From: Aphrocallistes beatrix | Taxonomy: Eukaryota; Porifera; Hexactinellida; Sceptrulophora; Aphrocallistidae | Length of the DNA: 64,000 nt | Reading direction: 5' to 3' | Assembly (NCBI GenBank): GCA_963281255.1 | Contig: OY725496.1 | Coordinates: 1,426,001 to 1,490,000, forward strand | Part shown: in pieces, positions 1 to 10,409 of the stretch | How positions within the stretch are numbered: position 1 is the first letter of the stretch | How the letters are laid out: each line of letters begins with the position of its first letter | Position numbers and translations under genes: made by a program | The notes under the pieces: generated by a model | Seen by the model: only the letters and a program-made list of their open reading frames with translations | Databases searched by the model: none | What the model was told of the DNA's origin: nothing

Positions 1-1322
1 TTTGTTTCAAAAGTATTGGCACTAAATTTAAATACTTGGATTTTGTAAGTGAGATTCATTAACGCACGATTTTTGATTTTATTATTATAATAAGGTTATG
101 TAAATGTTAGATCCAGAATTTATGTAATTTATTTTCTCCCCTTTCGATTTTATGCACATTTTGATGCGTTTAGGCATATAAAATACGATTTTTAAAATAA
201 AAACATGGGTGAAAGTCACTCGTGAAGGATAACTATTTCCAATTCTGTCAAGTCAGTGAATTCTTGAGTAGACAGTCTCTGATTGAGTACCCCCCCAGTT
301 GTTTTCTTTAGGGTTTAAGTCCGGTGAGTAAGCTGGCCATTCCAATAACTTCAGATGTTGACTCTCTTTCCATGATTTACTGAACTTCAATTTATGAATC
401 AGAGAATTGTCCTCCTACATTGCCATCCATCTGGATAGTACACATCTGCAATCTCAATTAAACACTCATTCAGGGTATTTCTAGCTGAAATACCGCACCA
501 TATCATATGTGTAGCTTTGATTCGTAACTTTTCATTCTAAAACGGGATTTTCTTTTGCTTTCGTTCACATCCCCACGCTACCTCGATTTAGCAGGACGAA
601 ACTTTAATCAGTGAAATAGACGCTTTTCCAGTTGTCCTTGATATGACTTTTTACCTTTGAACTCTTCCCACTCCTGTTTCATGTGTAACAAATGGTCCCA
701 TGATGGGGGATTTATAGTTAACCCCGAAACTTTGATTAGCTCGATAGACGTGGAAGTAGAGGGAGCATTTGAAAACTTAGAAGCAAAATTGGTGTGAAGA
801 GAGCGTATATACATCTTTGGGAAACAGTTTAGAGTTCTTATGATTGATTTTTTGTGCGAAAAACCAGTAACTCTTGGGCGTTCGCTGAATTTGTTCTAAG
901 CTATTTTTATCTCGAATTAGTGATTTTATTCGAAAAAGTCCTCATTGGCCTTCCAGTTCTTCGCGAAATATTTCCTGCTGAAGAGTCCCTGCATCAACTA
1001 ACATTTTTATCGTCCTTTGATCAAATGGAGTCATTCTAGAAGCTAATACGTTTAAAGAAGGCATTCATAAACAAGAAATATGAAACAAATCTGCTTTGAT
1101 GAACTTGATTTTGAAATTGTGATTTTCCAATAGCGAGGAGTTTTCAAAAGACATTTCATAAAATGCAATTATAAAGACGGCTTTCTGAAGAGTCAAATTT
1201 TTTTGTGGACATAATATGCAACAAGATTGAGTATATGATACATGAAAAACTGCATTGTACTACTCAATTTGCAGATGCATTTTTGAATTTGTAAAAAGTG
1301 CCAATACTTTTGAAACAAACTG
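1..1322 (-). mobile_element. Tc1-like DNA transposon #1, degenerate, cut by the window edge
   Basis: The right terminal inverted repeat reads, from the end inward, CAGTTTGTTTCAAAAGTATT and is followed by TA at 1323-1324. The left repeat begins at base 1 with TTTGTTTCAAAAGTATTGGC, so only the first three bases of the element lie outside the window. On the minus strand a decayed DD34E transposase is visible: QEDNSLIHKL, then PAYSPDLNPKENNW near 290-345, with 34 residues between the D and the E. N-terminal DNA-binding residues lie at 608-814. Many stops make it inactive. It is inserted in a gag-like retroelement fossil. The element ending at 43555 has the same terminal repeat. Confidence 0.85.
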
Positions 1323-1799
1323 TAACTTTACTCTCTTCAATGCCTCTGTAGTATTGTTAACCTCTGGAGAGACACGAATACTCTTGGCAATTAGCTTTGG
1401 GAGACCACTGTGAAAACAATGCAAAAGCAATTGTTTTCGAGCATTTCTGTCTATATCAGGAATTGCCTTGGCTAGGCGTTGCTTTAGCACGTGTAAAAAT
1501 TCTTGAGGCGATTCACCATGAAGAATTTTCCTCGAATCAAATTCATCCAGTGCAATAAAACGAGTTTCTGGAGGTTGAAAAGAATTCATTAGTGTTCCTT
1601 TCAGTGCTTGATATTCTTTCCTCGTTTCTTCTTCCGACTCTAAGTATACTGCGTGAGCTTCTTTCTCCAAGAGCGCTGGCAATTGAAGAGCCTTTTCCTT
1701 CCACCCATTAGCTGCTGCACACATTCCATAGCGTTCCAACCATTCCTCAAAGTCACCACTGTCAAATACACGGATAATACTAACAAAACGATCCGCCAT
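1323..1799 (-). mobile_element. Ty3/gypsy-type gag fossil, broken
   Basis: A minus-strand stretch resembles the capsid region of LTR-retrotransposon gag proteins, with the conserved feature order ESPQEFLHVLKQR followed by RKQLLLHCFHSGLP. Tc1 element #1 is inserted in it and supplies its downstream border. No LTRs, protease or polymerase are visible next to it. It is a broken fragment of an old copy, and the family call rests on pattern only. Confidence 0.6.
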
Positions 1800-1860
1800 T
1801 CAACTACTCTCTGCTACCAATTGTAAGATACTAATAATCAATCTTTAATAATCTCTATAC

Positions 1861-2123
1861 CAGTGGTTCTCAACCGGGGTGCCGCGGCACCCTGGAGTGC
1901 CATTTGCTTCCTCTAGGGGTGCCGCAGGCCTTACCACACTTACATACTGCTTTATTTTATTTTCTATTGATACCATTGTCAATGTTGAATTTGATGATTG
2001 TCCTCTGACAATCCTCTGGAATAATGGAATAATGGCATTCTGAGTGCCTAAGGGGACGCTAGTATGTTTTTGGATGGAAAAATCAATTTGATCACATATA
2101 GTAGCCTTAATATCATAAATCAC
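1861..2123. mobile_element. hAT-type terminal fragment
   Basis: The sequence starts CAGTGGTTCTCAACCGGGGT followed by GCCGCGGCACCC. This is the form of a Charlie/ZBED-type hAT end. A minus-strand open stretch covers 1845-2123 and has no confident family match. No matching opposite end or 8-bp target duplication was found nearby, so this is a solo end. Confidence 0.55.
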
Positions 2124-2413
2124 CTATCCAGTTTTGGATTGCAAACCATTTAATTAATGAGTCACTTGCTTGAATTCAAAATACCGTGAATTGTTATAAA
2201 CAAATATACTTAGCTCAATGAAATTCAAACAGGATTCATACTACAAATACATCATTAGTGTCATAAAAATAAAAACTTCATCCAACGTTTATACCAATCC
2301 AGTTAATATATATAGGATTAAAGAATATTAGAAATATTTGAAATTTCCGAATATATCTCAAATTGAATCTGTGACCAACTATATCATATTACAAAAGACG
2401 ATTAATGTTCATA

Positions 2414-3793
2414 CAGTCTGCCACACTATTATTTGCACCCATTAAGTAAAGCATAACTACAAGTAAAAGGAGGGAATCTAGATTTAATTGAACTATGTTG
2501 ACACCCTCAGTGTAACTATGCATTGGAGATATAATTTATTCAATAATTAATTTTCTTCCCTTCGGAAGCTATTACCAAACCGCATCGCTTCCTCATAGAG
2601 CTAGTGAAGTTGCGGAGAAAAAGGGCTCAAAAGTTTCCCACTCCTCTCTTTGATCATTGTTTCCACATCGCGTATGCTTCTTGGGGCATTAACTTGTATT
2701 CTATGCTTGAGTACGGCCCATAAGTTTTCGATTGGGTTTAAATCAAGACTGTTTGAAGACCAATCGATAGTGCGGATGCCACGGAAATCTTTGTAGGCTG
2801 TGGACAATCTAGATTTGTGAATACTTGAATTATCTTCTTGTTTCCAGCCATGTTTCCAGCCATCTGGGTATAAAGTGCTGGCATTTTCGATTAGAACTTC
2901 ATTAAGAACATTACAATATGCTTGTAAATTAAATTTTTCTCTGAAAATGTGGACAGGTGTAGCCCCACGAGCTTGAGATACCACCCCAAATGTGGAGTTT
3001 GGGTGTATGCTTTAAGAGGTTTCGAACTGGCCTCTGAGATCCTTTAGTCCAGATGTGCAAATTGCCCACATTAAGCCAAATTGAGCATTCGTCGGTAAAA
3101 AACACCTTCTGCCAATGTATTAATCGATGTTTTTTAGCCCAAGCAACTCTCGTTTTCTCATGAGTAGGTGTGATATTAGGTCCTCTGACTGGAGCTTTTT
3201 TTGAATATCCCATTTTAATAAGGGTTCGCCTGACGGTTTCATGGGACACATTCAGACCTCTTGAAGAGTTTAAATTGTTAGCCATTGATCTTAATGAGAC
3301 TCGGGGATTGTTTTTAACAACTAGAGATAAAGAGATCTTATCGTTTCTTGCTATTTTACACTTGACCAGCTCATTTTCTATGTTCCATATTTTCCCCCTT
3401 AGCGAGCCTAGATTTTGTATACAAGACAGTCTTCTGAGAGACATCACACCTTTTTGTATAGCTTCAATTGAAAGTGCAGTGTTTGAAATAAGTTCAGCTA
3501 CTCTCTTTCTACGCTCTCTCTGCATTTTACACTGGTTTTATGGGAATAGAATAAAATTTCAGATAAAAATCTAACTTGATGGAAGAAAAAAACTAAAAAT
3601 AAAGCTGAAATATGGGTCAGACCCTTAAATTTTTAAAAAGAAGGGAAACCAGGCCAATTATTGAATAAATTAGTTTTAATTTATTGCCATAAATGATTGT
3701 CTAATCAATTGTAATACACTAAATTACTCATAAACCCAAATTATGGCTTGGTAATATTACTCTATATAGTGCAAATAATTACGTGACAGACTG
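2414..3793 (-). mobile_element. Tc1-like DNA transposon #2 with TA target duplication
   Basis: The ends begin CAGTCTGCCACACTATTATT on the left and, read inward on the other strand, CAGTCTGTCACGTAATTATT on the right. Both then continue TTGCAC. TA flanks both ends (2412-2413 and 3794-3795). The length of 1380 bp is normal for Tc1. The transposase gene is on the minus strand. Confidence 0.92.
2601..3525 (-). pseudogene. Tc1 transposase, one visible frameshift
   Basis: The N-terminal part (3525 down to about 2929) carries a helix-turn-helix region (RVAELISNTALSIEAI), then SRGLNVSHETVRRTLIKMGY, and the first catalytic aspartate in VFFTDECSIWL. The C-terminal part (2984 down to 2601) carries EDNSSIHKSRL and LDLNPIENLWAVLKHR, with 34 residues between the D and the E, so the DD34E set is still present. 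The two parts are in different frames that overlap at 2929-2984, which indicates one frameshift there. The family normally has about 340 residues and the pieces add up to close to that. Such enzymes cut and paste their own element at TA dinucleotides. Confidence 0.88.
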
Positions 3794-4097
3794 TATTAAT
3801 AGATATATGTAACAAATTGATTGAAGAAACTGCTAGGCACAGAAAGCTCATTATTGGCATGTGGGAGTCTTTTTGCTATGGCGCCACTAAGTTCTGACCG
3901 CAGGCGAAAATGTCAACTCATCTTGGAATTATCACGTCATCACTTTTTATCATCAGAAATTTCAATTTTTCGACTATAACTGGTGATAAAAGGCTGAAAT
4001 TTTATCACAATTATAAACCAATATTTTAGTAGTTGAATAATTTAACTTTAGCATTATTATACTGTTGATATGTTATTTTTTGTTCCTTCCGTTTTAG

Positions 4098-4384
4098 GTC
4101 CTCTACAACATATGATGCTGAGCTATTACGACTTGTTGAAGCAATTGAAGGAGAACCAGGTCTTAAAGAGCTGCTTTACACCCAATTAGAAAATTCGGAT
4201 CTTTCTGGACAAACTTTGTCTATTTTGAGGACAGTAGTTTTAATGAACCGCAAAAGTATTTCTATTTCACCAATACGATCGTATACGAATATGTATTCTT
4301 CGTTGGCGACTGAGTTCATGCAATCTCCAGCTACAATAGTATATCTGGACGGTCTGGCTCCATTTTCTCTAGGAGCGCCTGAAG
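4098..4384 (+). CDS. UBR4: UBR4-like gene, exon A (partial gene)
   Basis: This is the first recognised exon of the host gene in the window. A pyrimidine-rich acceptor (TTCCTTCCGTTTTAG) precedes 4098. The exon ends GAAG at 4384 before GTACAT. The frame reads DAELLRLVEAIEGEPGLKEL through to IVYLDGLAPFSLGAPEG. The exon ends in phase 1 and joins exon B without a stop. I cannot align this segment residue by residue from memory. Its assignment rests on the splice signals, the shared frame and the unmistakable UBR4 match of the following exons. In animals this part lies downstream of the UBR zinc-binding box of a roughly 5000-residue E3 ligase of the N-degron pathway. Confidence 0.75.
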
Positions 4385-4656
4385 GTACATCTAAAATAAA
4401 TCTACTATTTAGTGTAACATAAAAACTATTTCGAGATTAATGAATGAATATTTAAAATAGCACAGTCTCTATTGTTTTACATCCTGATATCGCCCCAAAA
4501 TAGAGTTTATTGACTAATTTATTTCTGGCGTGGTGATTTCAGAAATGTTAGTTCCTATTTTTCTGTCACGTCTTCGAGCCCAAATTTTGATATCATGGAA
4601 AGCATTTTGGAAGACTATTTGGAGAATAGGTACAACCTGTCACGTAATTACAAGTA

Positions 4657-5598
4657 CAGTGTGTTCGGAAATTATTGAGACTAGACTTTAACTTAATGAA
4701 GTATCAAACCTGTACTTGGAAAGAGTATTATAATTTCAGTATAACTTCATGTATGTATTTTCTTACTATATTTACATTGTTTTGAGTTACACTATCATAC
4801 CATGTGATTACCCAGCATCTTTTCTAGAATGCAAACTCATTCTTTGTCTCAGTTTTCGTCAAAATTCCAACCACAGTTTGCTATGGTATAGCAATGTTTT
4901 CTTCTATACCGCTTAATTTAGTTATAGAAATATCTAAGCATGTATATATCTTGTAGTTGTGCAATTCTTGCGTATTTGTTCAAGGGGTTCGGAAAGATAT
5001 AGGCTCTGAAAGTCAGAATTAGGGGTGTGCCAGTGATTACCCTACAATAATCAAATTTCTCGAGAAAAAAATTGAATTTTAGAAAATATAATTGTATTTG
5101 TAGTCAATCCCCACAAATAGCACTAATTATTAGTTATTCCATTACGTTAAACAAGTTAAGTTCAAAATTGTGAATTTAATGGGCTAAATTCCACTTTTTA
5201 CATTGTTATTCTCTGCGGGCCTCAATCACACTCCTAATTCTGACTTTCAGAACCTATATCTTGCTGAATACTTTAAACAAATCCTTAAGAATTGCACAAC
5301 TACAAGATATATACATGCTTAGATATTTCTATAACTAAATTAAGCGGTATAAGGAAAACATTGCTATACCATAGCAAACTGTGGTTGGAATTTTGACGAA
5401 AACTGAGACAAAAAATGAGTTTGCATTCTAAAAAAGATGCTGGGTAATCACATGGTATGATAGTGTAACTCAAAACAATGTAAATATCGTAAGAAAATAC
5501 ATACATGAAGTTATACTGAAATTATAATACTCTTTCCAAGTACAGGTTTGATACTTCATTAAGTTAAAGTCTAGTCTCAATAATTTCCAAACACACTG
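4657..5598. mobile_element. Foldback MITE with long arms, Tc1-related ends
   Basis: The left arm starts CAGTGTGTTCGGAAATTATT at 4657 and the right arm ends with its complement at 5598. TA lies on both sides. The arms pair over roughly 330-350 bp each. The central part (about 5010-5240) is unpaired. No coding sequence is visible. The terminal repeat matches that of the Tc1-like element at 17573-18898, which suggests it was mobilised by that family. Confidence 0.9.
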
Positions 5599-5895
5599 TA
5601 TTTATAATTTTATTTTTTAATTTTATAAACAACCATACTTTTGGACGTGCATGTTTTCTGAGAAAATTTCAATTTCAAATCCTATTATAATGTTATTATT
5701 GAGTTAATTGCTCTCTTTTAAAATTATGTATTTTCTGCATTTGCTAACATTTGTCACATGTCACAAGTTATCGCGGATATCTAGGACTAGGAGAGTAATC
5801 GAATTAAAGGTTATAACGTGAGAATTCAATTTTAAAGTTAACTTAAACATATCCCTAACAAAGTAAACGTCCTTCACTGGCTAAATATATTACTA

Positions 5896-6140
5896 CAAGC
5901 ACGCTTCGCTTGCTTGTGCTGCGATGCTGGCGGACACTTTGTGTCCGCCGGAGGCGCCCTTTAGCACCTAGACTCACATCAATTAATTATATGATAGATA
6001 ACAACTCTAAATACATCTGTCTTACTGCTATAATCGATTTCACTGGAAAAATCACAAAATTTTGATATGTAATGGTAACGACATAACATAATGAAAAGTC
6101 ATCATTTTTTGATGATTGTTGTAGCATAAGTTATATACAT
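5896..6140 (-). mobile_element. Helitron-like repeat copy 2, partial
   Basis: The hairpin end (CAAGCACGCTTCGCTTGCTT) is followed by the GGCGGACAC/GTGTCCGCC stem. The copy stops in the body after TCATCATTTTTTGATGATTG, where the next copy begins. The 5' end is absent. Confidence 0.8.
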
Positions 6141-6141
6141 A

Positions 6142-6422
6142 CAAGCGCGCTTCGCTTGCTTGCGCTGCGCGGCTGGCGGACACTGTGCCTGCCTGGGGTC
6201 ACATTGGTTAATTATAAGGGAGATAGCATCTCTAAATATGTTTATCATAGTGTTAAAATCGATATCATTCGAAAAATAACCAAATTTCAATTTTAGCCAA
6301 TTTTGAAATTTTTGATGCGTAATGATGACATCATGACAGAGTGATGAGTCATCATTTTTTGATGATAGTTGCATCATATGTGAGATATATTAATATACAC
6401 ATTCTATTAACATTTCTGTCAA
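6142..6422 (-). mobile_element. Helitron-like repeat copy 3, partial
   Basis: It is head-to-tail with the previous copy. It begins CAAGCGCGCTTCGCTTGCTT and lacks the second hairpin stem. It ends in the body at the ATTCTATTAAC segment. Confidence 0.8.
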
Positions 6423-6537
6423 ACACAAAGTGTCCGCCAGAGGCGTCCTTTGGCGCCTACGCTCACATTGATTAATTAAAAGTAGATAACATCTTTAAAT
6501 ACTATTACATCTATAATCGATGTTATTCGAAAAAGAA

Positions 6538-7160
6538 AAAATGTCGGTCCACAGACCGATAGTGCAGCTCCAGGAAGTGACTCGAAGGAACATGTAATAT
6601 AAATATCGGATTACATCGTGAATTACTAATCTTACGGCATTCTAAGTGAAATTTGGAATCTACATATATTAAAATACCCTATATTTGCCATTCAGAGCTA
6701 GCTTAAGCTCAAAATATGTTTATTTTAAAAAGGTGTGAAAATATGTATATATACATATGTTGGAAACTCATAAAATACTTAGATAACCACTTTCAATGTG
6801 TTAAAATCGGAATCTACACATTAAAATATCCTATATTAGCCAAAAAAAATGTCGGTCCACAGACCGATAGTGCAGCTCCAGGAAGTGACTCGAAGGAACA
6901 TGTAATATAAATATCGGATTACATCTTGAATTACTAATCTTACGGCATTCTAAGTAAATTTGGAATCTACATATATTAAAATACTCTATATTTGCCATTC
7001 AGAACTCGCTTTTAGCTCAAAATAAGATATTTTTCGAAAGGTGTGAAAATATGTATATATACATATGTTATAAACTCATAAAATATTCATATTATTACTT
7101 TCAAAGTGTTAAAATCGAAATCCTACGTGCGAAATTTGGTTAAATTCGGGCTGTTAGATT
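6538..7160. repeat. Two-copy tandem repeat, unit about 309 bp
   Basis: Each unit starts AAAAAATGTCGGTCCACAGA and runs through ATATCGGATTACATC to a GTGTGAAAATATGTATATAT segment. The first unit lies at about 6538-6845 and the second at about 6847-7150. The units are about 90% alike by eye. The second leads into AAATTTGGTTAAATTCGGGC and GTAGCGCGCGTACGGACATA, a sequence type often seen at the 3' ends of LINEs and their SINEs before a simple-repeat tail. No coding sequence is recognised. Confidence 0.7.
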
Positions 7161-7180
7161 TCGCAGTAGCGCGCGTACGG

Positions 7181-7698
7181 ACATACATACATACATACAG
7201 GGCCGTAGCAAGCTCATGAAAAGTGGTAAGGCCATTCTTGGTGAATCAGACCGATCGTAGCGAGCAACCATATGGGGTCTTGCGGGCTTGCCCGCCACAA
7301 ATATTTTGAACCTTATAGGCTCAAATATCGATATCAGCAGTTCTCATCAAGCAGCAATAGTTCATTTTTGTAAATATTAGTGACAAATGTTTACAGTTGC
7401 AATGTAACAAATATCAAGTAACTAATTTAGCAAGGAAACTATAATATAAATGGGAGCAGACTATTAGGTATTTAGGTTCACTTATTGAATACAAAATCAT
7501 TAAGATGTAAGGGCCGTAATAGTGGTACGGCCATGACCGTACCAGCCGTACCGGTTGCTGCGGCCTTGCATACATACATACATACATACATACATACATA
7601 CATACATACATACATACATACATACATACATACATACATACATACATACATACATACATACATACATACATACATACATACATACATACATACATACA
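7181..7698. repeat. (CATA)n microsatellite, split by a hAT-type MITE
   Basis: A short (CATA) run at 7181-7197 is separated from about 32 uninterrupted CATA units at 7569-7698 by the MITE at 7198-7568. All long open frames here (MYVC... and HTYI... repeats) are artefacts of the four-base repeat. Confidence 0.95.
7198..7568. mobile_element. hAT-type MITE in (CATA)n with exact 8-bp duplication
   Basis: The ends are CAGGGCCGTAGCAAGC and, inverted, CAAGGCCGCAGCAACC. CATACATA lies at 7190-7197 and again at 7569-7576. This fits the 8-bp target duplication of hAT elements, although a repeat target makes the exact count less certain. There is no coding sequence. Confidence 0.75.
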
Positions 7699-7855
7699 CA
7701 TGGCCGGCGCCATGTTTTATCGGCAGTGGGTGTCCTAAGAAGGATTTCCCTGAAAGTGGGTGTGCATTTATAGAGGGATACATATTGTATAATTTTATAA
7801 AACAGGACGCAGTGGGTGTCTGGACACCCAGGACACCCCGGTGGCGCGGGCCCTG
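7699..7855. mobile_element. hAT-type MITE (GGCCGGCGCC ends)
   Basis: It starts CATGGCCGGCGCCATG and ends GGTGGCGCGGGCCCTG. It sits at the end of the CATA tract, and ATACATAC follows. A second copy of the same element spans 19850-26486, where it is split by a 6.5-kb insertion. Confidence 0.7.
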
Positions 7856-7936
7856 ATACATACGGACGGATGAGATACTCCATCCATGCGATAAGGGCAT
7901 CTCCCTATAGGAGCTGCACTATAAAAGATGTCCATT
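7856..7936. repeat. Tail segment shared with 55150-55240
   Basis: ACGGACGGATGAG is followed by CCATGCGATAAGGGCATCTC and GGAGCTGCACTATAAAAGAT. A diverged copy occurs at about 55160-55235. It probably belongs to the same insertion as the 309-bp repeats. The family is not recognised. Confidence 0.45.
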
Positions 7937-8060
7937 TTTTACTTTTTAATGCGTAATGATGACGTCATAATAGAATGATGAGTATCATTTGTTGATACTG
8001 GTTGTATCATATGTGAAGAATATTAATATACAGTCTATTAAAATTTCAATGTGAAAAAAT

Positions 8061-8440
8061 CTGATAATTTTGATAGTGTGAAATGAATAAGTATCTTTTA
8101 ATGAAGATTGTGAAAAATGGTGCGCCATAGAAAAAATCTGCAACTGCACAAGGTGTTAAAATGATCTTATGTACTTTTGCATAAAAAATAAAAAGTTGCA
8201 TTCATGGATTGTGAGCTATAGCTTTTCTGGACTTAAAAGGTGTCTCAATGTCTCGCGAAGTGTTGGATCCAAAATCGTATATTGACTTCGTCTGCCCATA
8301 GAAAGTCTTTTTGTCCAAATTTCATTAATCTCGCACTTATGGTATTCCCGAAAAACCGTTGTGGAGAAAAAATAATAATATATGGAGGCACTCATTTCAG
8401 AAGTTGGCCACTATAGATTTTATAGTCTGCAAACTAAAAA
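8061..8440. other. Unassigned intronic sequence with a shared repeat segment
   Basis: No gene is seen. The segment ATGGAGGCACTCATTTCAGA with GTTGGCCACTATA near 8382-8415 recurs inverted near 27110-27150, so it belongs to an unnamed dispersed repeat. Confidence 0.4.
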
Positions 8441-8580
8441 GGTGACAATGCCGTCATGATTCCATGATGAATCGACATTTTCGTCTGAGGTCAGAACATC
8501 AAACATATATACGTAGTATATATGTTCTGACCTCAGACGAAAATGTCGATTCATCATGGAATTATGACATCATTGTCACC
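8441..8580. repeat. Inverted repeat (snap-back) of the Helitron-like body
   Basis: The arms at about 8441-8499 and 8523-8580 both carry the body segment GGTGACAATG...GTCTGAGGTCAGAACAT in opposite orientation. An ATATATACGTAGTATATAT-type spacer separates them. The arms are nearly identical. Confidence 0.85.
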
Positions 8581-8678
8581 TTTATATATTTGAAATTTCA
8601 TTTTTCAACTATAACTCAGCCATTTTAGGTGATAGAAGAGAATGTGTACTATATTAATATTCACATGTGATATAACTA

Positions 8679-9993
8679 CGAGGAGTGCCCGATAAGTTTT
8701 TAGCCTTGAACATATATTAAGTCATTATTAACGAACCATACATTTTTCTTATAACTCGATACTTTACTAACTGGCTCTGTAAATCCTAGCTCTCTACTAT
8801 ATATTTTTCTGAAGTTTGCTACATTTTGTATGATGGCTCAGGCAAATATTACTGAAAATATTATCCTCACAAAAGAGCAAATTCGGGCAATTATTCTTTT
8901 TCAATTTAAAATGGATAAAACAATTGATGATTGTTACCAACAGTTAATACAAGCTTTCGGTAACGATGTTACATCTCTTGCTACTGTAAAAAACTGGTAC
9001 AGAGAGTTTAGAAGAGGAAATTTTGACCTTACTGACAAACCTAGACCAGGGTCGCCGTTGACTGCTTCGACCCCAGAGAACATCAGCGCAATTGAGAAGT
9101 TGGTACTTAATGATAAGCACATAACCTATAGACAGATTCAGTACGAGTTGGGTATCAGTAATGATGTGATCCAATTCATCCTACACGAAATTCTACACTT
9201 AACAAAAGTCTGTGCAAGGTGGATTCCAAGGTGGATTCCATTTGCTCAAACCTGAGCAGAAAGTAGCCCGAATTGATTGGTGCAAGAAAATGAAGTCAAA
9301 ATTCAAAAAAGGCACTTCTCCTCTGGTTTCCAAAGTGATTACGGGTGATGAAACATGGATTTATCATTATGACCCATAATCCAAAGAGCAGAGCCGTCAG
9401 TGGACTCCAATAGGTGAACCTCCCCCTCAAAAAGTTAGGAAAAGTCAGTATTCTAAGAAGCAAATGTATGCAATATTCTTTGATCCTAAAGGTATTCGTG
9501 CAGTAGTTGCACTAGAGAGTGGAAAAACAGTCTCTTCAGAATGGTACACCACTAGTTGCCTCCCAGAACTCATTCAAAATGTTCATAAAATGCGACCAGA
9601 AGATGGGACAAGGGGTTTACTGCTGCATCATGATAATGCAAGTTCACATAAGGCCCTGAAAACAAGGAAATTTATTGAAGAAACTGGCTTCGAGGAGTTA
9701 TCTCACCCACCCTACAGCCCAGATTTAGCTCCATGTGACTTCTGGCTCTTTCCTCGTATTAAGAAGAAGTTGAAGGGGAGGGTTTTCAGCAGCAATGATG
9801 AAGTGCGGTCAGCATTATCAGAGGCTTTGGAGGACATCCGAGAAAATGAGTTCGCCGAAGCTTTTGATAGTTGGTTTTGCAGAATGGACAAGTGTATTAA
9901 AGCTGGAGGAGAGTATTTTGAACAATTATAATAATGCATTCTATTATAATGCTGTTTTCGAATCAAGGCTAAAAACTTATCGGGCACCCCTCG
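8679..9993 (+). mobile_element. mariner element #1, almost complete
   Basis: The terminal inverted repeats are CGAGGAGTGCCCGATAAGTT on the left and, inverted, CGAGGGGTGCCCGATAAGTT on the right. TA is duplicated on both sides (8677-8678 and 9994-9995). The length of 1315 bp is typical for mariner. The host sequence is an older Helitron-like repeat, which gives the relative age. Confidence 0.95.
8830..9931 (+). pseudogene. mariner transposase, DD34D, few lesions
   Basis: The start at 8830 or 8833 gives MAQANITENIIL. The N-terminal helix-turn-helix region reads DKTIDDCYQQLIQAF and NWYREFRRGNFDLTDKPRPG. The catalytic set is the D in VITGDETWIYHYDP, the D in LLHHDNASSHKA, and the D in SPDLAPCDFWLFPRI, with 34 residues between the last two. 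After residue 128 the frame is lost where AGGTGGATTCCA stands twice in tandem (near 9220-9243). A stop also follows HYDP near 9377. Apart from these the full family length of about 350 residues is present, ending GEYFEQL. Such enzymes act alone, cutting at the terminal repeats and inserting at TA. Confidence 0.93.
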
Positions 9994-10034
9994 TATCATC
10001 AAAATATGATAACACATCACTCTTCAATTAATGG

Positions 10035-10409
10035 GAACCTTGAACTTTCTTTTTATATGCTATTTTAGGATAATACGCTATCAAAACTTGATACTGTTAT
10101 CCTTAAATCTTCTCTAAAGACTAAACGTATGTGGTTTATCAATTAAAAACGTTTTCTCACAAAAATAATTTGTTGGAAATGAGTGCAGAAGCAATCTTGC
10201 ATGAGGTTTAGTCATACTATTTTGAATTTAGGTTACGAAAATGAACTTATGATAATTAGAATGAAAAGAACAGCTCTATGGGCTATTCGAAATTATTGAT
10301 TAACACTGGATACCTTATTTATCCCATAATTGGTGTTCAGACATTGACTACATATTTACTATGTAATACATATTATTTAGTGTGATACAAAAACAATATA
10401 TATTTATAT
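10035..10409. other. Unassigned intronic sequence
   Basis: AT-rich sequence between the mariner-bearing copy and the next Helitron-like copy. No gene, terminal repeat or RNA is seen. Confidence 0.5.

Larger units (their letters stand above)
2391..4020 (+). mobile_element. Helitron-like repeat copy 1, split by Tc1 #2
   Basis: A degenerate 5' end (GACGATTAATGTTCATA) lies just left of Tc1 element #2. The body resumes at about 3800 with TGTAACAAATTGATTGAAGA and runs to about 4020. The 3' hairpin end is missing. The Tc1 therefore landed in the microsatellite segment of this copy. Confidence 0.7.
6424..8060 (-). mobile_element. Helitron-like repeat copy 4, interrupted
   Basis: It begins inside the hairpin region (CACAAAGTGTCCGCC) and continues to about 6537. 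It resumes at about 7937 with TAATGCGTAATGATGACGTC. The material between is a separate insertion with a duplicated unit and a (CATA)n tract. Confidence 0.75.
8523..10034 (+). mobile_element. Helitron-like repeat copy 5, split by mariner #1
   Basis: The body runs 8523-8678, is interrupted by the mariner at a TA, and resumes at 9994 with TATCATCAAAATATGATAAC for about 40 bp. Both ends of this copy are missing. Confidence 0.8.

Noticed and set aside
7414-7900. Several long open frames on both strands encoding MYVC and HTYI repeats
   Set aside because: They are products of the four-base CATA repeat, which is open in several frames.
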